Below are positions 17,305 through 25,902 of a stretch of 64,000 nt of DNA, in pieces. Below the pieces are notes generated by a model. That model had not been told where the DNA came from, made no database searches, and worked only from the letters and a program-made list of their open reading frames with translations. The stretch lies in assembly GCA_947365245.1 (NCBI GenBank), contig CANAWG010000015.1, forward strand, positions 16,708-80,707, read 5' to 3'. The position numbers and the translations under genes were made by a program. Every line of letters starts with the position of its first letter. Within the stretch, counting starts at the first letter, position 1. Source of the stretch: an uncultured Oscillibacter sp. Its GTDB lineage: Bacteria > Bacillota > Clostridia > Oscillospirales > Oscillospiraceae.

Positions 17305-18204
17305 TCACGCCATCTTCCGGTATTCCTCCAGCACCTGGTCCAGCAGCTCGCGGACGACCTCGAACGCGGCGCTGTCGGACTCGTCAAAGGGAAAGATCGC
17401 CTTGGGGGAGATCTCCACGCCCCGGTGCACCAGCAGCTTCTTAAAGAGCAGCGAGCAGCTGGAGCCCATCTCGTAGATGGGCATCAGCCGGTTCAGCAGG
17501 CCGCTCAGCTTCACGCCCCGGCTCAGGTCCCCCCTGTTCACGGAGCCGATCAGATCGCTCCAGATGTCCGGCACCACGTTGGCCAGACCCCCGATGGAGC
17601 CGCAGCCCCCGGATACCAGGTTATAGAAGAACTGGTCGTCAAATCCGGAGTACACCTCAAAGGGCAGCCCCTCCATCGCACGGCAGATCTGATTGGTGTG
17701 GCCCGCTTCCGCAACGGTGTCCTTGATCCCCACGATGTTGGGGTTTCGCTCCGCCAGGGCCCGCACGGTCCCGGCGGCGATGGAGTGTCCGCTGCGGGCG
17801 GGATAGTTGTAGATGTACAGATCCCCCCGCAGGTGCTTTGCCAGCGTGTCATAGTAGGTAAAGAGGTGCTCCTGGTCCATGCCGTAGTAGTAGGGCCCGA
17901 TGACCAGCGGGGCCCGGTAGCCCATGTCGTAGACGGCGTTGGACAGCTCCAGCGTCTGGTGGAAATTTGTGCTGCCCGTCCCGGCGTAGAGGGGCAGGCG
18001 GCCGTGGACGCACTCGGCATAAAAGGCCAGAAACGCCCGCTTTTCCGCCACAGTGAGCTCGGTGAACTCGCCGGTGGACCCCAGGACCAGAATCCCGTCC
18101 ACGCCGCTTTGGACCAGGTACTCCGCCACCTTGCGGTTGTCCTCGTAGTCCGGCTTTCCGTCGTGGTCGAAGACCGTGACCACCGGAACAATAATTTTAC
18201 TCAT
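17305..18204 (-). CDS. DHDPS/NAL-family aldolase
   Basis: The ATG at 18204 sits seven bases after GGAGG; the preceding GTG is less likely. The 299-residue TIM-barrel protein has the family motifs GSTGEF (about residues 42-47), IYNYP with Tyr134 and the Schiff-base Lys161 in GIKDT. The family includes dihydrodipicolinate synthase and many 2-keto-3-deoxy sugar-acid aldolases that release pyruvate. It is not next to lysine genes, but to PFOR and a dehydratase, so an aldolase role in sugar-acid breakdown is the more likely reading. Substrate cannot be fixed from sequence. Confidence 0.85.
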   Translation of the reverse strand: MSKIIVPVVTVFDHDGKPDYEDNRKVAEYLVQSGVDGILVLGSTGEFTELTVAEKRAFLAFYAECVHGRLPLYAGTGSTNFHQTLELSNAVYDMGYRAPLVIGPYYYGMDQEHLFTYYDTLAKHLRGDLYIYNYPARSGHSIAAGTVRALAERNPNIVGIKDTVAEAGHTNQICRAMEGLPFEVYSGFDDQFFYNLVSGGCGSIGGLANVVPDIWSDLIGSVNRGDLSRGVKLSGLLNRLMPIYEMGSSCSLLFKKLLVHRGVEISPKAIFPFDESDSAAFEVVRELLDQVLEEYRKMA

Positions 18205-18240
18205 CACAGGTCCTCCCTGTATCGTCGTGTTGGAATCGGC

Positions 18241-18480
18241 CGGCCCGCGTCAAAGGCTTGACGCGGGCCGGGGATGCATGAATGGATCGGGGCGGCTCGA
18301 TGCTCACTCGTTATAGAGTCAGCGCACTTGAAAACCGGCAGGCGGCTTTCAAGGCGGACAGAGCGCGCCGGCACATAAAACGCGCTGTGCGCCTCAAACA
18401 AAGTCCGCCGCCTGGCCGTTTCACGGCCTGCCGCAGCGCTTCATGCTGCGGCGTTGAAAAGAGGCACTCGCTTCTTTTCA
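18241..18480. repeat. Array of consecutive hairpins (array C, same family as array B)
   Basis: Hairpins lie at 18241-18253/18258-18270 (13 bp), 18327-18333/18347-18353, 18362-18367/18381-18386, 18414-18419/18423-18428 (GGCCGT, loop TTC), 18430-18437/18445-18452 and 18455-18465/18470-18480 (TGAAAAGAGGC). Read on the minus strand, the last five follow the same order as array B. The final hairpin overlaps the nifJ stop codon. The first 13-bp hairpin is not part of the shared module. Confidence 0.85.
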
Positions 18481-21400
18481 GCCGCGGTGGTTATAGCTCT
18501 CCTCCAGCCGCGCGTAGGTCTTATACCGCTCATCGGCCTCCTGCTGGGCCTTGGCAAACAGCGTCTCGGCGGCCTCGGGGTGCTTGATCTTCAAGCCGGC
18601 GTAGCGGACCTCGCCGTCCAGGAACTCGCTGACGGGGACGGAGGGCTGCTTGTAGTCCAAGGAGAAGGGGTTCTCCGCCTTGTCGGGGTTGTACCGGTAG
18701 AGGGGCCACAGTCCGCAGTCCACCGCCTTTTTCATCTCCGCCTGCACGTTGTTCATGCCGGCCTTGATCCCGTGGTTGATGCAGGGGGCGTAGGCGATGA
18801 TGATGGAGGGGCCCTTGTGGTCCACCGCCTCGGTGACGGCCTTCATCAGCTGGCCGGGGTTGGCGCCCATGGCCACGGAGGCCACGTACACGTCGGGATA
18901 GGTCATCATCAGACGGCCCAGGTCTTTCTTGGCGGTGCGCTTGCCGCCGTCGGCAAACTTGGCGGAGGCGCCCACGGGGGTCGCCTTGGAGGACTGTCCG
19001 CCGGTGTTGGAGTAGACCTCGGTGTCCACCACGAAGACGTTGATGTCCTCGCCGGAGGCCATCACATGGTCCAGGCCGCCGTAGCCGATGTCGTAGGCCC
19101 AGCCGTCGCCGCCGAAGAGCCACACGACCTTCTTGCTCAGCTGGTCTCTGTGCAGCAGGATCTCCTCCGCCAACGCCTGCGCCTCGCCGGAGAGGGAGGC
19201 CTGCTCCAGGGCTTTCACCAGGGCCTTGGTGTCGTCAAAGCTGGCGTCCAGGTCGTCAAAGGAGGCCAGCCACTTGCTGCAGGCGTCCGCCAGGCTCCCG
19301 TCCACCAGGGGCAGCAGCTGCTCCACCCGCATCTTCACGTTGCCCCGGCGCTGTTTGACCGCCAGGCACAGCCCCAGGCCGTTTTCCGCCTCGTCCTCAA
19401 AGAGGGTGGCGTACCAGGACGGGCCGTAGCCCTCCTTGTTCGCGGTGTAGGCCAGGGAGGGGAACGCGCCGGCCCAGGCCGTGGAGCAGCCCACGCCGTT
19501 GACCCAGTACATCCGCTCGCCGTACAGCTGGGTGAGGAGCTTTGCGTAGGGAGTCTCGCCGCAGCCGGCGCAGGCGCCGGAGAACTCCACCAGGGGCTGG
19601 CAGAACTGGCTGCCCTTGAGGGTCTTGCGTCCGAACACGCCGGGCTTGTCGCTGAGGGAGAGGGCATAGTTCCAGTTGGTCTCGTCGTACATGGCGTCGT
19701 CCACCGGCTTCATGGTCAGCGCCTTGTCCTTGGCAAGGCAGGAGGCGGCGCAGGAGCCGCAGCCGGTGCAGTCCAGGGTGCTGACCTGGAGACGGTACTT
19801 CAGGCCCTGGGCGCCCTTGGCCTTCGCCATGGTAAACCCGGCGGGAGCGGCCTTGGCCTCCTCCTCGTTCACCAGATACGCGCGGATGGCGGCATGGGGG
19901 CAGACAAAGGTGCACTGGTTGCACTGGAGGCACTTGTTGTGGTCCCAATCGGGCAGGCTGGAGGCAATGCCCCGCTTGTCGTACTTGGAGGTGCCCAGCG
20001 GGTAGGTGCCGTCCTGATAGGGCACCAGGGCGGAGACCGGCAGGTCGTCGCCCCGCTGGCGGTTGCAGGGGATGACAATGTTCTTCACCACATCGGGCAG
20101 GCTCTCGTCCACGGTGCGCTCATCCACGGCCTGCGACCAGGCGGCGGGGACGCTGACCTTGACGGGGCTGTTGACGCCGGCGTCCACGGCGGCCATATTC
20201 ATATTGACCACTTTCTCGCCCTTCTTGGCGTAGGTCTTCTGAACGGCCTCCTTCATGTACCGGACGGCGTCCTCCACCGGCATCACGCCGGAGAGCTTGA
20301 AGAAAGCGGACTGGAGAATCATATTGGCGTGGTTCCCCAGGCCCAGCTCCCGGGCCAGCTTGTTGGCGTCCACGATGTAGAACTGCACGTTGTGGTCTGC
20401 GATGTACTTCTTCACGTCGCCGGGGAGCTTGCTGTCCAGCTCCGCCTCACTCCAGGAGGTGTTCAGCAGGAAGGTGCCGCCGTCCTTGATCTCGTGGATC
20501 ATGTCGTACTTGGTGATGTAGGACTGGGCGTGGCAGGCCAGGAAGTCCGCGGCCTTGATGAGGTAGGTGGAGCGGATGGGCTCCTTGCTGAAGCGCAGGT
20601 GGCTCTTGGTGATGCCGTAGGACTTCTTGGAGTCGTACTCGAAATACGCCTGGGTGTACATCCCGGCATGGTCGCCGATGATCTTGGCGGAGTTCTTGTT
20701 GGCGCCCACGGTGCCGTCGGAGCCCAGGCCCCAGAACTTGCAGGAGACGGTGTCGGCGGACTCGGTGATGAGGGGCTCCTTCACGTCCAGACTCAGGTGG
20801 GTCACATCGTCCACCACGCCGATGGTGAAAAGATGCCTGGGCTCGGCATCGTTCATGTTGTCGAACACGGCCTTCAGCTGGGCGGGGGTCACGTCCTTGG
20901 AGGCGAGGCCGTAGCGGCCGCCGTAGATCTCCGGGGCGTCTTTGTCGTTGGCGTAGGCGGCGCAGACATCCAGATACACCGCGCCGGCGATGGCGCCGGG
21001 CTCCTTGGAGCGGTCCATGGCGGTGACTTTCCTCACCGTTTTGGGCATGGCGCCCAGGAAGTACTTCATATCAAAGGGGCGGAACAGGTGGATCTGCAGC
21101 AGTCCCACCTTCTCGCCCCGGGAGCGCAGGTAGTCCACCACCTCTTTGGCACACTCGCAGGCGGAGCCCATCATGACCATGACCCGGTCCGCGTCCTCCG
21201 CGCCGTAGTAGTTGAAGATGTGGTAGTCCCGGCCGGTGATCCTGTTGATGCCCTGCATGCAGCCCTCCACGACGCCGGGGATGGCGTCGTAGGCGGCGTT
21301 GTTGGCCTCCTGGCCCTGGAAATAGACGTCGGGCCCCTGTACGGTGGTGCGGTGCAGGGGGTGCTCCGGGTTCATGGCAATCCGGTGATAGGCCTCCAGG

Positions 21401-22002
21401 GCGTCCTGATCCATCAGAGCCGCCGCGGCGTCCAGGTCGATCACCTCGATCTTCTGGATCTCGTGGGACGTCCGGAAGCCGTCGAAGAAGTGGACAAAGG
21501 GCACCCGGGTTTTGACGGTGGTCAGGTGGGCCACGGCGGCCAGATCCATGACCTCCTGGACGCCGGAGGTGGACATCATGGTCACGCCGGTGGTACGGCA
21601 GCTCATCACGTCCTGGTGGTCGCCGAAGATGTTGTTGGCGTGCTGGGCCACGGACCGGGCCGCCACGTGGAACACGGCGGGCATCCGGTGGCCGGCCATG
21701 ATGTACATGTTGGGGATCATCAGCAGCAATCCCTGGGAAGAGGTGAACGTGGTGGCCATGGCGCCGGCCTCCGCCGCGCCGTGGAGGGCGCCGGCGGCGC
21801 CGCCCTCGGACTGCATCTCCACCAGGCTCACGCTCTGCCCGAACATATTCTTCCGGCCCGCGGCCGCCCACTCGTCCACCTTCTCACTCATGGGAGAGGA
21901 GGGCGTGATGGGGAAAATTCCCGCGACGTCGGTAAAATGGTAGGCGACGTGGGCGCAGGCCTCGTTGCCGTCCATGGTTTTCAAAGTCACTTTGCGAGAC
22001 AT
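18478..22002 (-). CDS. nifJ: Pyruvate:ferredoxin (flavodoxin) oxidoreductase
   Basis: This 1,174-residue single-chain PFOR has all domains in order. These are the N-terminal pyrimidine-binding part (GNEACAHVAYHFTDVAGIFPITPSSPMSEKVDEWA), two 4Fe-4S motifs (CLQCNQCTFVCPHA and CTGCGSCAASC), the CAGCGETPYAKLL motif, and the TPP-binding GDGWAYDIGYGGLDHV...TEVYSNTGGQSSKATP. It converts pyruvate and CoA to acetyl-CoA, CO2 and reduced ferredoxin in the cytoplasm and is a core enzyme of anaerobic energy metabolism. It is flanked by hairpin arrays C and D. Length is normal. Confidence 0.97.
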   Translation of the reverse strand: MSRKVTLKTMDGNEACAHVAYHFTDVAGIFPITPSSPMSEKVDEWAAAGRKNMFGQSVSLVEMQSEGGAAGALHGAAEAGAMATTFTSSQGLLLMIPNMYIMAGHRMPAVFHVAARSVAQHANNIFGDHQDVMSCRTTGVTMMSTSGVQEVMDLAAVAHLTTVKTRVPFVHFFDGFRTSHEIQKIEVIDLDAAAALMDQDALEAYHRIAMNPEHPLHRTTVQGPDVYFQGQEANNAAYDAIPGVVEGCMQGINRITGRDYHIFNYYGAEDADRVMVMMGSACECAKEVVDYLRSRGEKVGLLQIHLFRPFDMKYFLGAMPKTVRKVTAMDRSKEPGAIAGAVYLDVCAAYANDKDAPEIYGGRYGLASKDVTPAQLKAVFDNMNDAEPRHLFTIGVVDDVTHLSLDVKEPLITESADTVSCKFWGLGSDGTVGANKNSAKIIGDHAGMYTQAYFEYDSKKSYGITKSHLRFSKEPIRSTYLIKAADFLACHAQSYITKYDMIHEIKDGGTFLLNTSWSEAELDSKLPGDVKKYIADHNVQFYIVDANKLARELGLGNHANMILQSAFFKLSGVMPVEDAVRYMKEAVQKTYAKKGEKVVNMNMAAVDAGVNSPVKVSVPAAWSQAVDERTVDESLPDVVKNIVIPCNRQRGDDLPVSALVPYQDGTYPLGTSKYDKRGIASSLPDWDHNKCLQCNQCTFVCPHAAIRAYLVNEEEAKAAPAGFTMAKAKGAQGLKYRLQVSTLDCTGCGSCAASCLAKDKALTMKPVDDAMYDETNWNYALSLSDKPGVFGRKTLKGSQFCQPLVEFSGACAGCGETPYAKLLTQLYGERMYWVNGVGCSTAWAGAFPSLAYTANKEGYGPSWYATLFEDEAENGLGLCLAVKQRRGNVKMRVEQLLPLVDGSLADACSKWLASFDDLDASFDDTKALVKALEQASLSGEAQALAEEILLHRDQLSKKVVWLFGGDGWAYDIGYGGLDHVMASGEDINVFVVDTEVYSNTGGQSSKATPVGASAKFADGGKRTAKKDLGRLMMTYPDVYVASVAMGANPGQLMKAVTEAVDHKGPSIIIAYAPCINHGIKAGMNNVQAEMKKAVDCGLWPLYRYNPDKAENPFSLDYKQPSVPVSEFLDGEVRYAGLKIKHPEAAETLFAKAQQEADERYKTYARLEESYNHRG

Positions 22003-22022
22003 GGTCGTTCCTCCTTATACTA

Positions 22023-22207
22023 TTCGCCAATTAAAATCATGAATGGTTTTAATTCCGTCAGCTCTATTGACGGGACACCGTCATTCTGGCGGTGTCGGCG
22101 AAGCCGTTCAATACCAATCTTCCAAAAGCAATATGGCTTTTGGAGGCCACGGCATACGCCGCAGCATTAAAATGCGACATGCCGCATTTTAATTGAAGAT
22201 TGGTATT
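22023..22207. repeat. Twin cloverleaf-like hairpin array upstream of nifJ (array D)
   Basis: Two adjacent modules each have an outer stem enclosing hairpins. Module 1: outer TTCGCC/GGCGAA (22023-22028 and 22097-22102) around 22029-22040/22043-22054 (AATTAAAATCAT), 22055-22060/22068-22073 and 22075-22080/22090-22095. Module 2: outer AATACCAATCTT/AAGATTGGTATT (22110-22121 and 22196-22207) around 22122-22129/22136-22143 (CCAAAAGC), 22150-22153/22158-22161 and 22166-22176/22183-22193 (ATTAAAATGCG). The 12-bp outer stem of module 2 is perfect. No gene or known RNA was recognised. Confidence 0.85.
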
Positions 22208-22250
22208 ACTGCATCCCGTCCCGGGGAGTTCCCACGGGACGGGACGTATG

Positions 22251-23933
22251 TTACATCTTAATAATCGCGCCCTGGTCGGCGGAAGTCGCCGTCTTGGCGT
22301 ACAGCCGCAGGTAGCCGTTGGGAATCTGCTTTTCGGGCATCTTCAGCTCCCTGTACCGCCGGGCGATCTCCTCGTCGGAGACATGGAGCTCCAGACGGCC
22401 CTCGTTGACGTCGATCAAAATCTCGTCGCCGTCCTCCACGATGGCCAGGGGACCCCCCTCGGCGGCCTCCGGGGAGATGTGGCCCACGAAGCAGCCGTTG
22501 TTGGTGCCGGAGAAGCGGCCGTCGGTAATCAGGGCCGTGGACTTGCTCAATCCCACGCCGTAGAGGTACTTCATGGCCTTGAACATCTCCCGCATGCCCG
22601 GGCCGCCCTTGGGGCCCTCATAGCGGATGACCACCACGTCGCCGGCCTGGATCTTTCCGCCCAGGATGGCCTCCTCGGCCTCCTCCTCGCTGTTGTAGCA
22701 CTTGGCCCTGCCCACAAAGTGGTGCATGGAGGGGTCGATGGCGCCGGGCTTCGTCACGCCTGTGTTGGGGCAGAGGTTGCCGTGGAGCACCGCCACGCCG
22801 CCGGTCCTGGAGAAAGGCTCCTCCACCGTCTTGATGATGGAGGGATCCTCGGGATACTCGTAGACGTAGCCCTCCAGGTTCTCCTCCAGCGTCCTGCCGG
22901 TGACGGTCAGCACGGAGGTGTCCAGAACGCCGCCCAGCCGCTGCTGCACCCTGGGGATGCCGCCGGCGCGGTGGAACGCCTCCATCTCGGGCTTTGCGGC
23001 GGGATTGACCTTGGCGATCTGAGGCGTGGTTTTGCTGAGCTTTTCAAACTCCTCCACCACGTTCATATCCAGCTCCGCCGCGTTGGCGATGGCGGACAGG
23101 TGCAGCACCGCGTTGGTGGAGCCGCAGATGGCCATGGTCACCTTGATGGCGTTGCGGATGGCGGCGGGAGTCATGATCTGGCGGGCGGTGATGCCCTTTT
23201 TGCACAGCTCCACGATGGCCCGGCCGGACTCGAAAGAGCAGCGCAGGCGGGCGGCGTAGGCCGCGGGGATCAGCGCGCCGCCGGGCAGGGACATCCCCAG
23301 GGCCTCCGACACACAGCACATGGTGTTGGCGGTTCCCAGGAACGAGCAGGAGCCGCAGCCGGGGCAGGCCGTGTTCTCCAGGGCGGCGTACTCGCACTCG
23401 GTGACCTTGCCGGCCTTCACCATGCCCAGCGCCTCGGAGATGGAGGTCAGGTCGCTCTTGCGGCCGTCGAACTCGATTCCGCCCAGCATGGGGCCACCGA
23501 CGCACACAATGCAGGGGATGTCCAGCCGGGCGGCCGCCATCAGCATGGCGGGCACAATCTTATCACAGGAGGCCAGCAGCACCAGGCCGTCCAGCCGGTG
23601 GGCCTGGGCCATGATCTCCACGGAATTGCATATAATCTCTCGGGAGGGCAGGATGTAGTGCATTCCCTCGTGGCCCTGGGCCACGCCGTCACAGGCCGCG
23701 ATGGTGCCGAACTCCACCGGCGTGCCGCCGGCGGCGTAGATGCCGTTTTTGACGTACTCGGCCACCTTGTCCAGGTTGTAGTGGCCGGGGACCAGCGTGT
23801 TCCAGGTGTTGGCGATGCCAATCAGGGGCTTCCCCTCCCGCAGCTCGCTGTCCGTGTAGCCCATCGATTTGAACAGGGATCTTGCGAAAGCGCTGTCCTC
23901 TTCGCCGAGGATCGTCTTGCTTCGAAATTCCAT
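22251..23933 (-). CDS. IlvD/Edd-family dehydratase (dihydroxy-acid or sugar-acid)
   Basis: This 560-residue protein carries the family motifs IGIANTWNTLVPGHYNL, FGTIAACDGVAQGHEGM, LPSREII and LLASCDKIVPAMLMAA, and a GCGSCSFLGTANTMC cluster ligand motif. The family dehydrates dihydroxy acids with an Fe-S cluster. It includes IlvD (valine/isoleucine synthesis) and sugar-acid dehydratases. No other ilv gene is nearby; instead an IclR regulator is divergent and a GntP transporter follows, so a sugar-acid substrate is likely. An ilvD role remains possible and the two cannot be separated by eye. Confidence 0.85.
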   Translation of the reverse strand: MEFRSKTILGEEDSAFARSLFKSMGYTDSELREGKPLIGIANTWNTLVPGHYNLDKVAEYVKNGIYAAGGTPVEFGTIAACDGVAQGHEGMHYILPSREIICNSVEIMAQAHRLDGLVLLASCDKIVPAMLMAAARLDIPCIVCVGGPMLGGIEFDGRKSDLTSISEALGMVKAGKVTECEYAALENTACPGCGSCSFLGTANTMCCVSEALGMSLPGGALIPAAYAARLRCSFESGRAIVELCKKGITARQIMTPAAIRNAIKVTMAICGSTNAVLHLSAIANAAELDMNVVEEFEKLSKTTPQIAKVNPAAKPEMEAFHRAGGIPRVQQRLGGVLDTSVLTVTGRTLEENLEGYVYEYPEDPSIIKTVEEPFSRTGGVAVLHGNLCPNTGVTKPGAIDPSMHHFVGRAKCYNSEEEAEEAILGGKIQAGDVVVIRYEGPKGGPGMREMFKAMKYLYGVGLSKSTALITDGRFSGTNNGCFVGHISPEAAEGGPLAIVEDGDEILIDVNEGRLELHVSDEEIARRYRELKMPEKQIPNGYLRLYAKTATSADQGAIIKM

Positions 23934-24008
23934 GAGATATCCTCCTTGCGTTTTGGTTCTACTATTTCAGATTGTTGTTCTATATTGCCGTTCAAACATT
24001 GCACTTAT

Positions 24009-24037
24009 ATTTTAATTCTCCGCTCTTCATTTGTCAA
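24009..24037 (-). promoter_or_regulatory. Promoter of the IlvD/Edd dehydratase gene
   Basis: TTGACA (24032-24037), 17 bases, TAAAAT (24009-24014) on the minus strand. A TTCTATATTGC element at 23978-23988, downstream of the start site, recurs in inverted orientation in front of gntP. Confidence 0.8.
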
Positions 24038-24089
24038 TGCAGAATATTACGGCGGAATCGCAAAATCTACAGGGCCATTTTTATGCTTA

Positions 24090-24118
24090 TTGACAGATTT
24101 CGGCGCATCCCTTATAAT
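24090..24118 (+). promoter_or_regulatory. Promoter of the iclR-family gene
   Basis: A consensus promoter: TTGACA (24090-24095), 17 bases, TATAAT (24113-24118). It is divergent from the dehydratase promoter, with about 50 bases between the -35 boxes. Confidence 0.9.
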
Positions 24119-24166
24119 GGAGAAAATCGACGTTCGGTAATACAGAACATCCCGGAGGGAGCTGCC

Positions 24167-24958
24167 ATGGCCACCACAAAAAACGTACAATCTGTCGAGC
24201 GGGCTTTTTCCATCCTGGAGCTCTACCCGCGCACCGGCTGTTCGGAATACAGCGTCAAGGAGATCGCCGACGAGCTGGGCCTGAACAAGAGCACCGCTTT
24301 CGGCCTCATCAACACGCTGACGAATCTGGGCTACCTGCGTCAGAACAGCGAGAACCAGAAGTACGCGCTGGGGCTGAAGCTGCTGACCCTCTCCAACACG
24401 GTGAAGGTACAGAACATCATCATCCAGTCGGTCCACCCCTATCTGGAGCAGATCAGCCGCAAGTACGGCGAGACGGTCCACTGCGCCGTGGGCCACCGGG
24501 GCGGCGTGATCTACGTGGACAAGGTGGAGGCCACCGGCTCCATCATCATCAGCACCCAGGTGGGGACTCAGAACGACCTCCACTGCACCGGCGTGGGCAA
24601 ATGCCTGCTGGCCTACATGCCGCCGGAGGACCAGGAGCAGGTCTACACCGGAAATCTGCGGACCATGACCTACAACACCATCACCAACTCCGAGCGGCTG
24701 CGGGAGGAGATCCGCCGCGTCCGCCAGGAGGGCTACGCCATGGACAACGAGGAGATCTCCCTGGGCCTGAGCTGCGTGGCGGTGCCGGTGTTCTCCGCGC
24801 CGGAGACCGCGGCCTGCGCCATTAGTGTCTCCGGCATGACCTCCCGCATCCAGACGGCCAGGGCCAACGGTCTGGTCAACGAGCTCAAGTGGGTGGCGGC
24901 CTCCATCTCCAAGAGCGTGTTCGACTACGAGTATCCCGTGGAGAGCGGCCAGCCGTAA
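24167..24958 (+). CDS. IclR-family transcriptional regulator
   Basis: The start MATTKNVQSVERAFSILEL follows GGAGGG; the track start is too long. The 263-residue protein has an N-terminal winged helix (YSVKEIADELGLNKSTAFGLINTLTNLGYL) and a C-terminal IclR effector domain (GETVHCAVGHRGGVIYVDKVEATGSI, LHCTGVGKCLLAYM). IclR proteins bind small organic acids and control neighbouring catabolic genes. Divergent placement next to the dehydratase and proximity to gntP suggest it senses the imported acid or its product. Confidence 0.93.
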   Translation: MATTKNVQSVERAFSILELYPRTGCSEYSVKEIADELGLNKSTAFGLINTLTNLGYLRQNSENQKYALGLKLLTLSNTVKVQNIIIQSVHPYLEQISRKYGETVHCAVGHRGGVIYVDKVEATGSIIISTQVGTQNDLHCTGVGKCLLAYMPPEDQEQVYTGNLRTMTYNTITNSERLREEIRRVRQEGYAMDNEEISLGLSCVAVPVFSAPETAACAISVSGMTSRIQTARANGLVNELKWVAASISKSVFDYEYPVESGQP

Positions 24959-24975
24959 GCGGCGCAAACAGGAAA

Positions 24976-25005
24976 AGGCAGAGGGCTTGGCCCTCTGCCT
25001 TTTTT
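24976..25005 (+). terminator. Terminator between iclR and the SDR gene
   Basis: An 11-bp stem AGGCAGAGGGC/GCCCTCTGCCT (24976-24986 and 24990-25000) is followed by TTTTT. Confidence 0.92.
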
Positions 25006-25013
25006 GACGCCGT

Positions 25014-25811
25014 TTATTGGGTCTTCCTCCGCGTCTCCCGGTCCCGCCATGCCCTGGCGGGATTTTGCACGCCCATCTTCCCTCCGCTGATCTCCAGCGC
25101 GGTCCCCGTGATATAGCGGGCGTAGTCGGAGGCCAGAAACGCCAGCGCCCAGGCCACGTCCACCGGCTCGCCGAAAGACTGCAGGGCAATGGCGGATTTC
25201 AGCGACTCCGCGTCGGCGGCGATGCGCTCCCGGTTCATCTCCGTGTTGATGACGCCGGGAACGTACCCGTTGACCCGGATGCCGTAGGGCGCCATCTCCG
25301 CCGCCAGGGTCTTGACCATGGAGCTCACGCCCGCCTTGGTGGCGGCGTACACACCGCTGCCCACGGAGGGGAACAGCGCGGCAAAGGAGGAGGCCAGCAG
25401 CAAAACGCCGCCGCGCTCCCGCATGGCGTCAAAGGCGATCCGGGAGAAGAGGTAGACGGACTTCAGGTTCGTGTTTACCGTCTTGTCCCACAGGGCCTCG
25501 TCGGTGTCCAGAATGCTGTACTGGGGGCAGACGGCCGCGTTGCCCACCCAGATGTCCACGGGACCCAGCGCCGCGGCGGCGCGGGCGGAAAAGGCCGCCA
25601 GCGCCTGGCCGTCGGAGACGTCGCAGGTCTCTCCGAACGCGGTCACGCCCTGCCGCTCCAAGCGCTCCAGCGCCCGCTTCAGCTTCTCCGGATTGGTGCC
25701 GCAGACGGCTGTTTTCGCCCCCAGGGAGCCGAAGAGCTCCGCGCTGGCAAGGCCGATGCCGTCCGTGCCGCCGGTGATCAGGACGGTCTTCCCGTCAAAA
25801 CGAATGTCCAT
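25014..25811 (-). CDS. Short-chain dehydrogenase/reductase (SDR)
   Basis: This 265-residue classical SDR has the cofactor motif TGGTDGIG near residue 14, the GNAAVCP segment corresponding to NNAG, a catalytic serine in LLASSFAAL and the YAATK motif. The C-terminus GGKMGVQNPARAWRDRETRRKTQ is somewhat extended. SDRs in gntP operons often interconvert keto and hydroxy sugar acids (for example 5-ketogluconate reductase). The gene follows gntP by 91 bases in the same direction and is probably co-transcribed. Confidence 0.9.
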   Translation of the reverse strand: MDIRFDGKTVLITGGTDGIGLASAELFGSLGAKTAVCGTNPEKLKRALERLERQGVTAFGETCDVSDGQALAAFSARAAAALGPVDIWVGNAAVCPQYSILDTDEALWDKTVNTNLKSVYLFSRIAFDAMRERGGVLLLASSFAALFPSVGSGVYAATKAGVSSMVKTLAAEMAPYGIRVNGYVPGVINTEMNRERIAADAESLKSAIALQSFGEPVDVAWALAFLASDYARYITGTALEISGGKMGVQNPARAWRDRETRRKTQ

Positions 25812-25902
25812 TTATAGGTTCCTCCTTGGCAGGATAGTGAGCGCAGGGGCGCTCCGGCAAGCCGGGGCACCCCTGCTGGAAGGGAGAGAAAGGGGAGGTC
25901 GA

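Noticed and set aside
18241-18270. 13-bp hairpin as a terminator of nifJ
   Set aside because: No T-run follows on either strand, and the other hairpins of array C lie between it and the nifJ stop.
18454-22170. 1,238-residue plus-strand ORF
   Set aside because: It is the antisense frame of nifJ, which has all PFOR motifs; the ORF itself has no recognisable domain.
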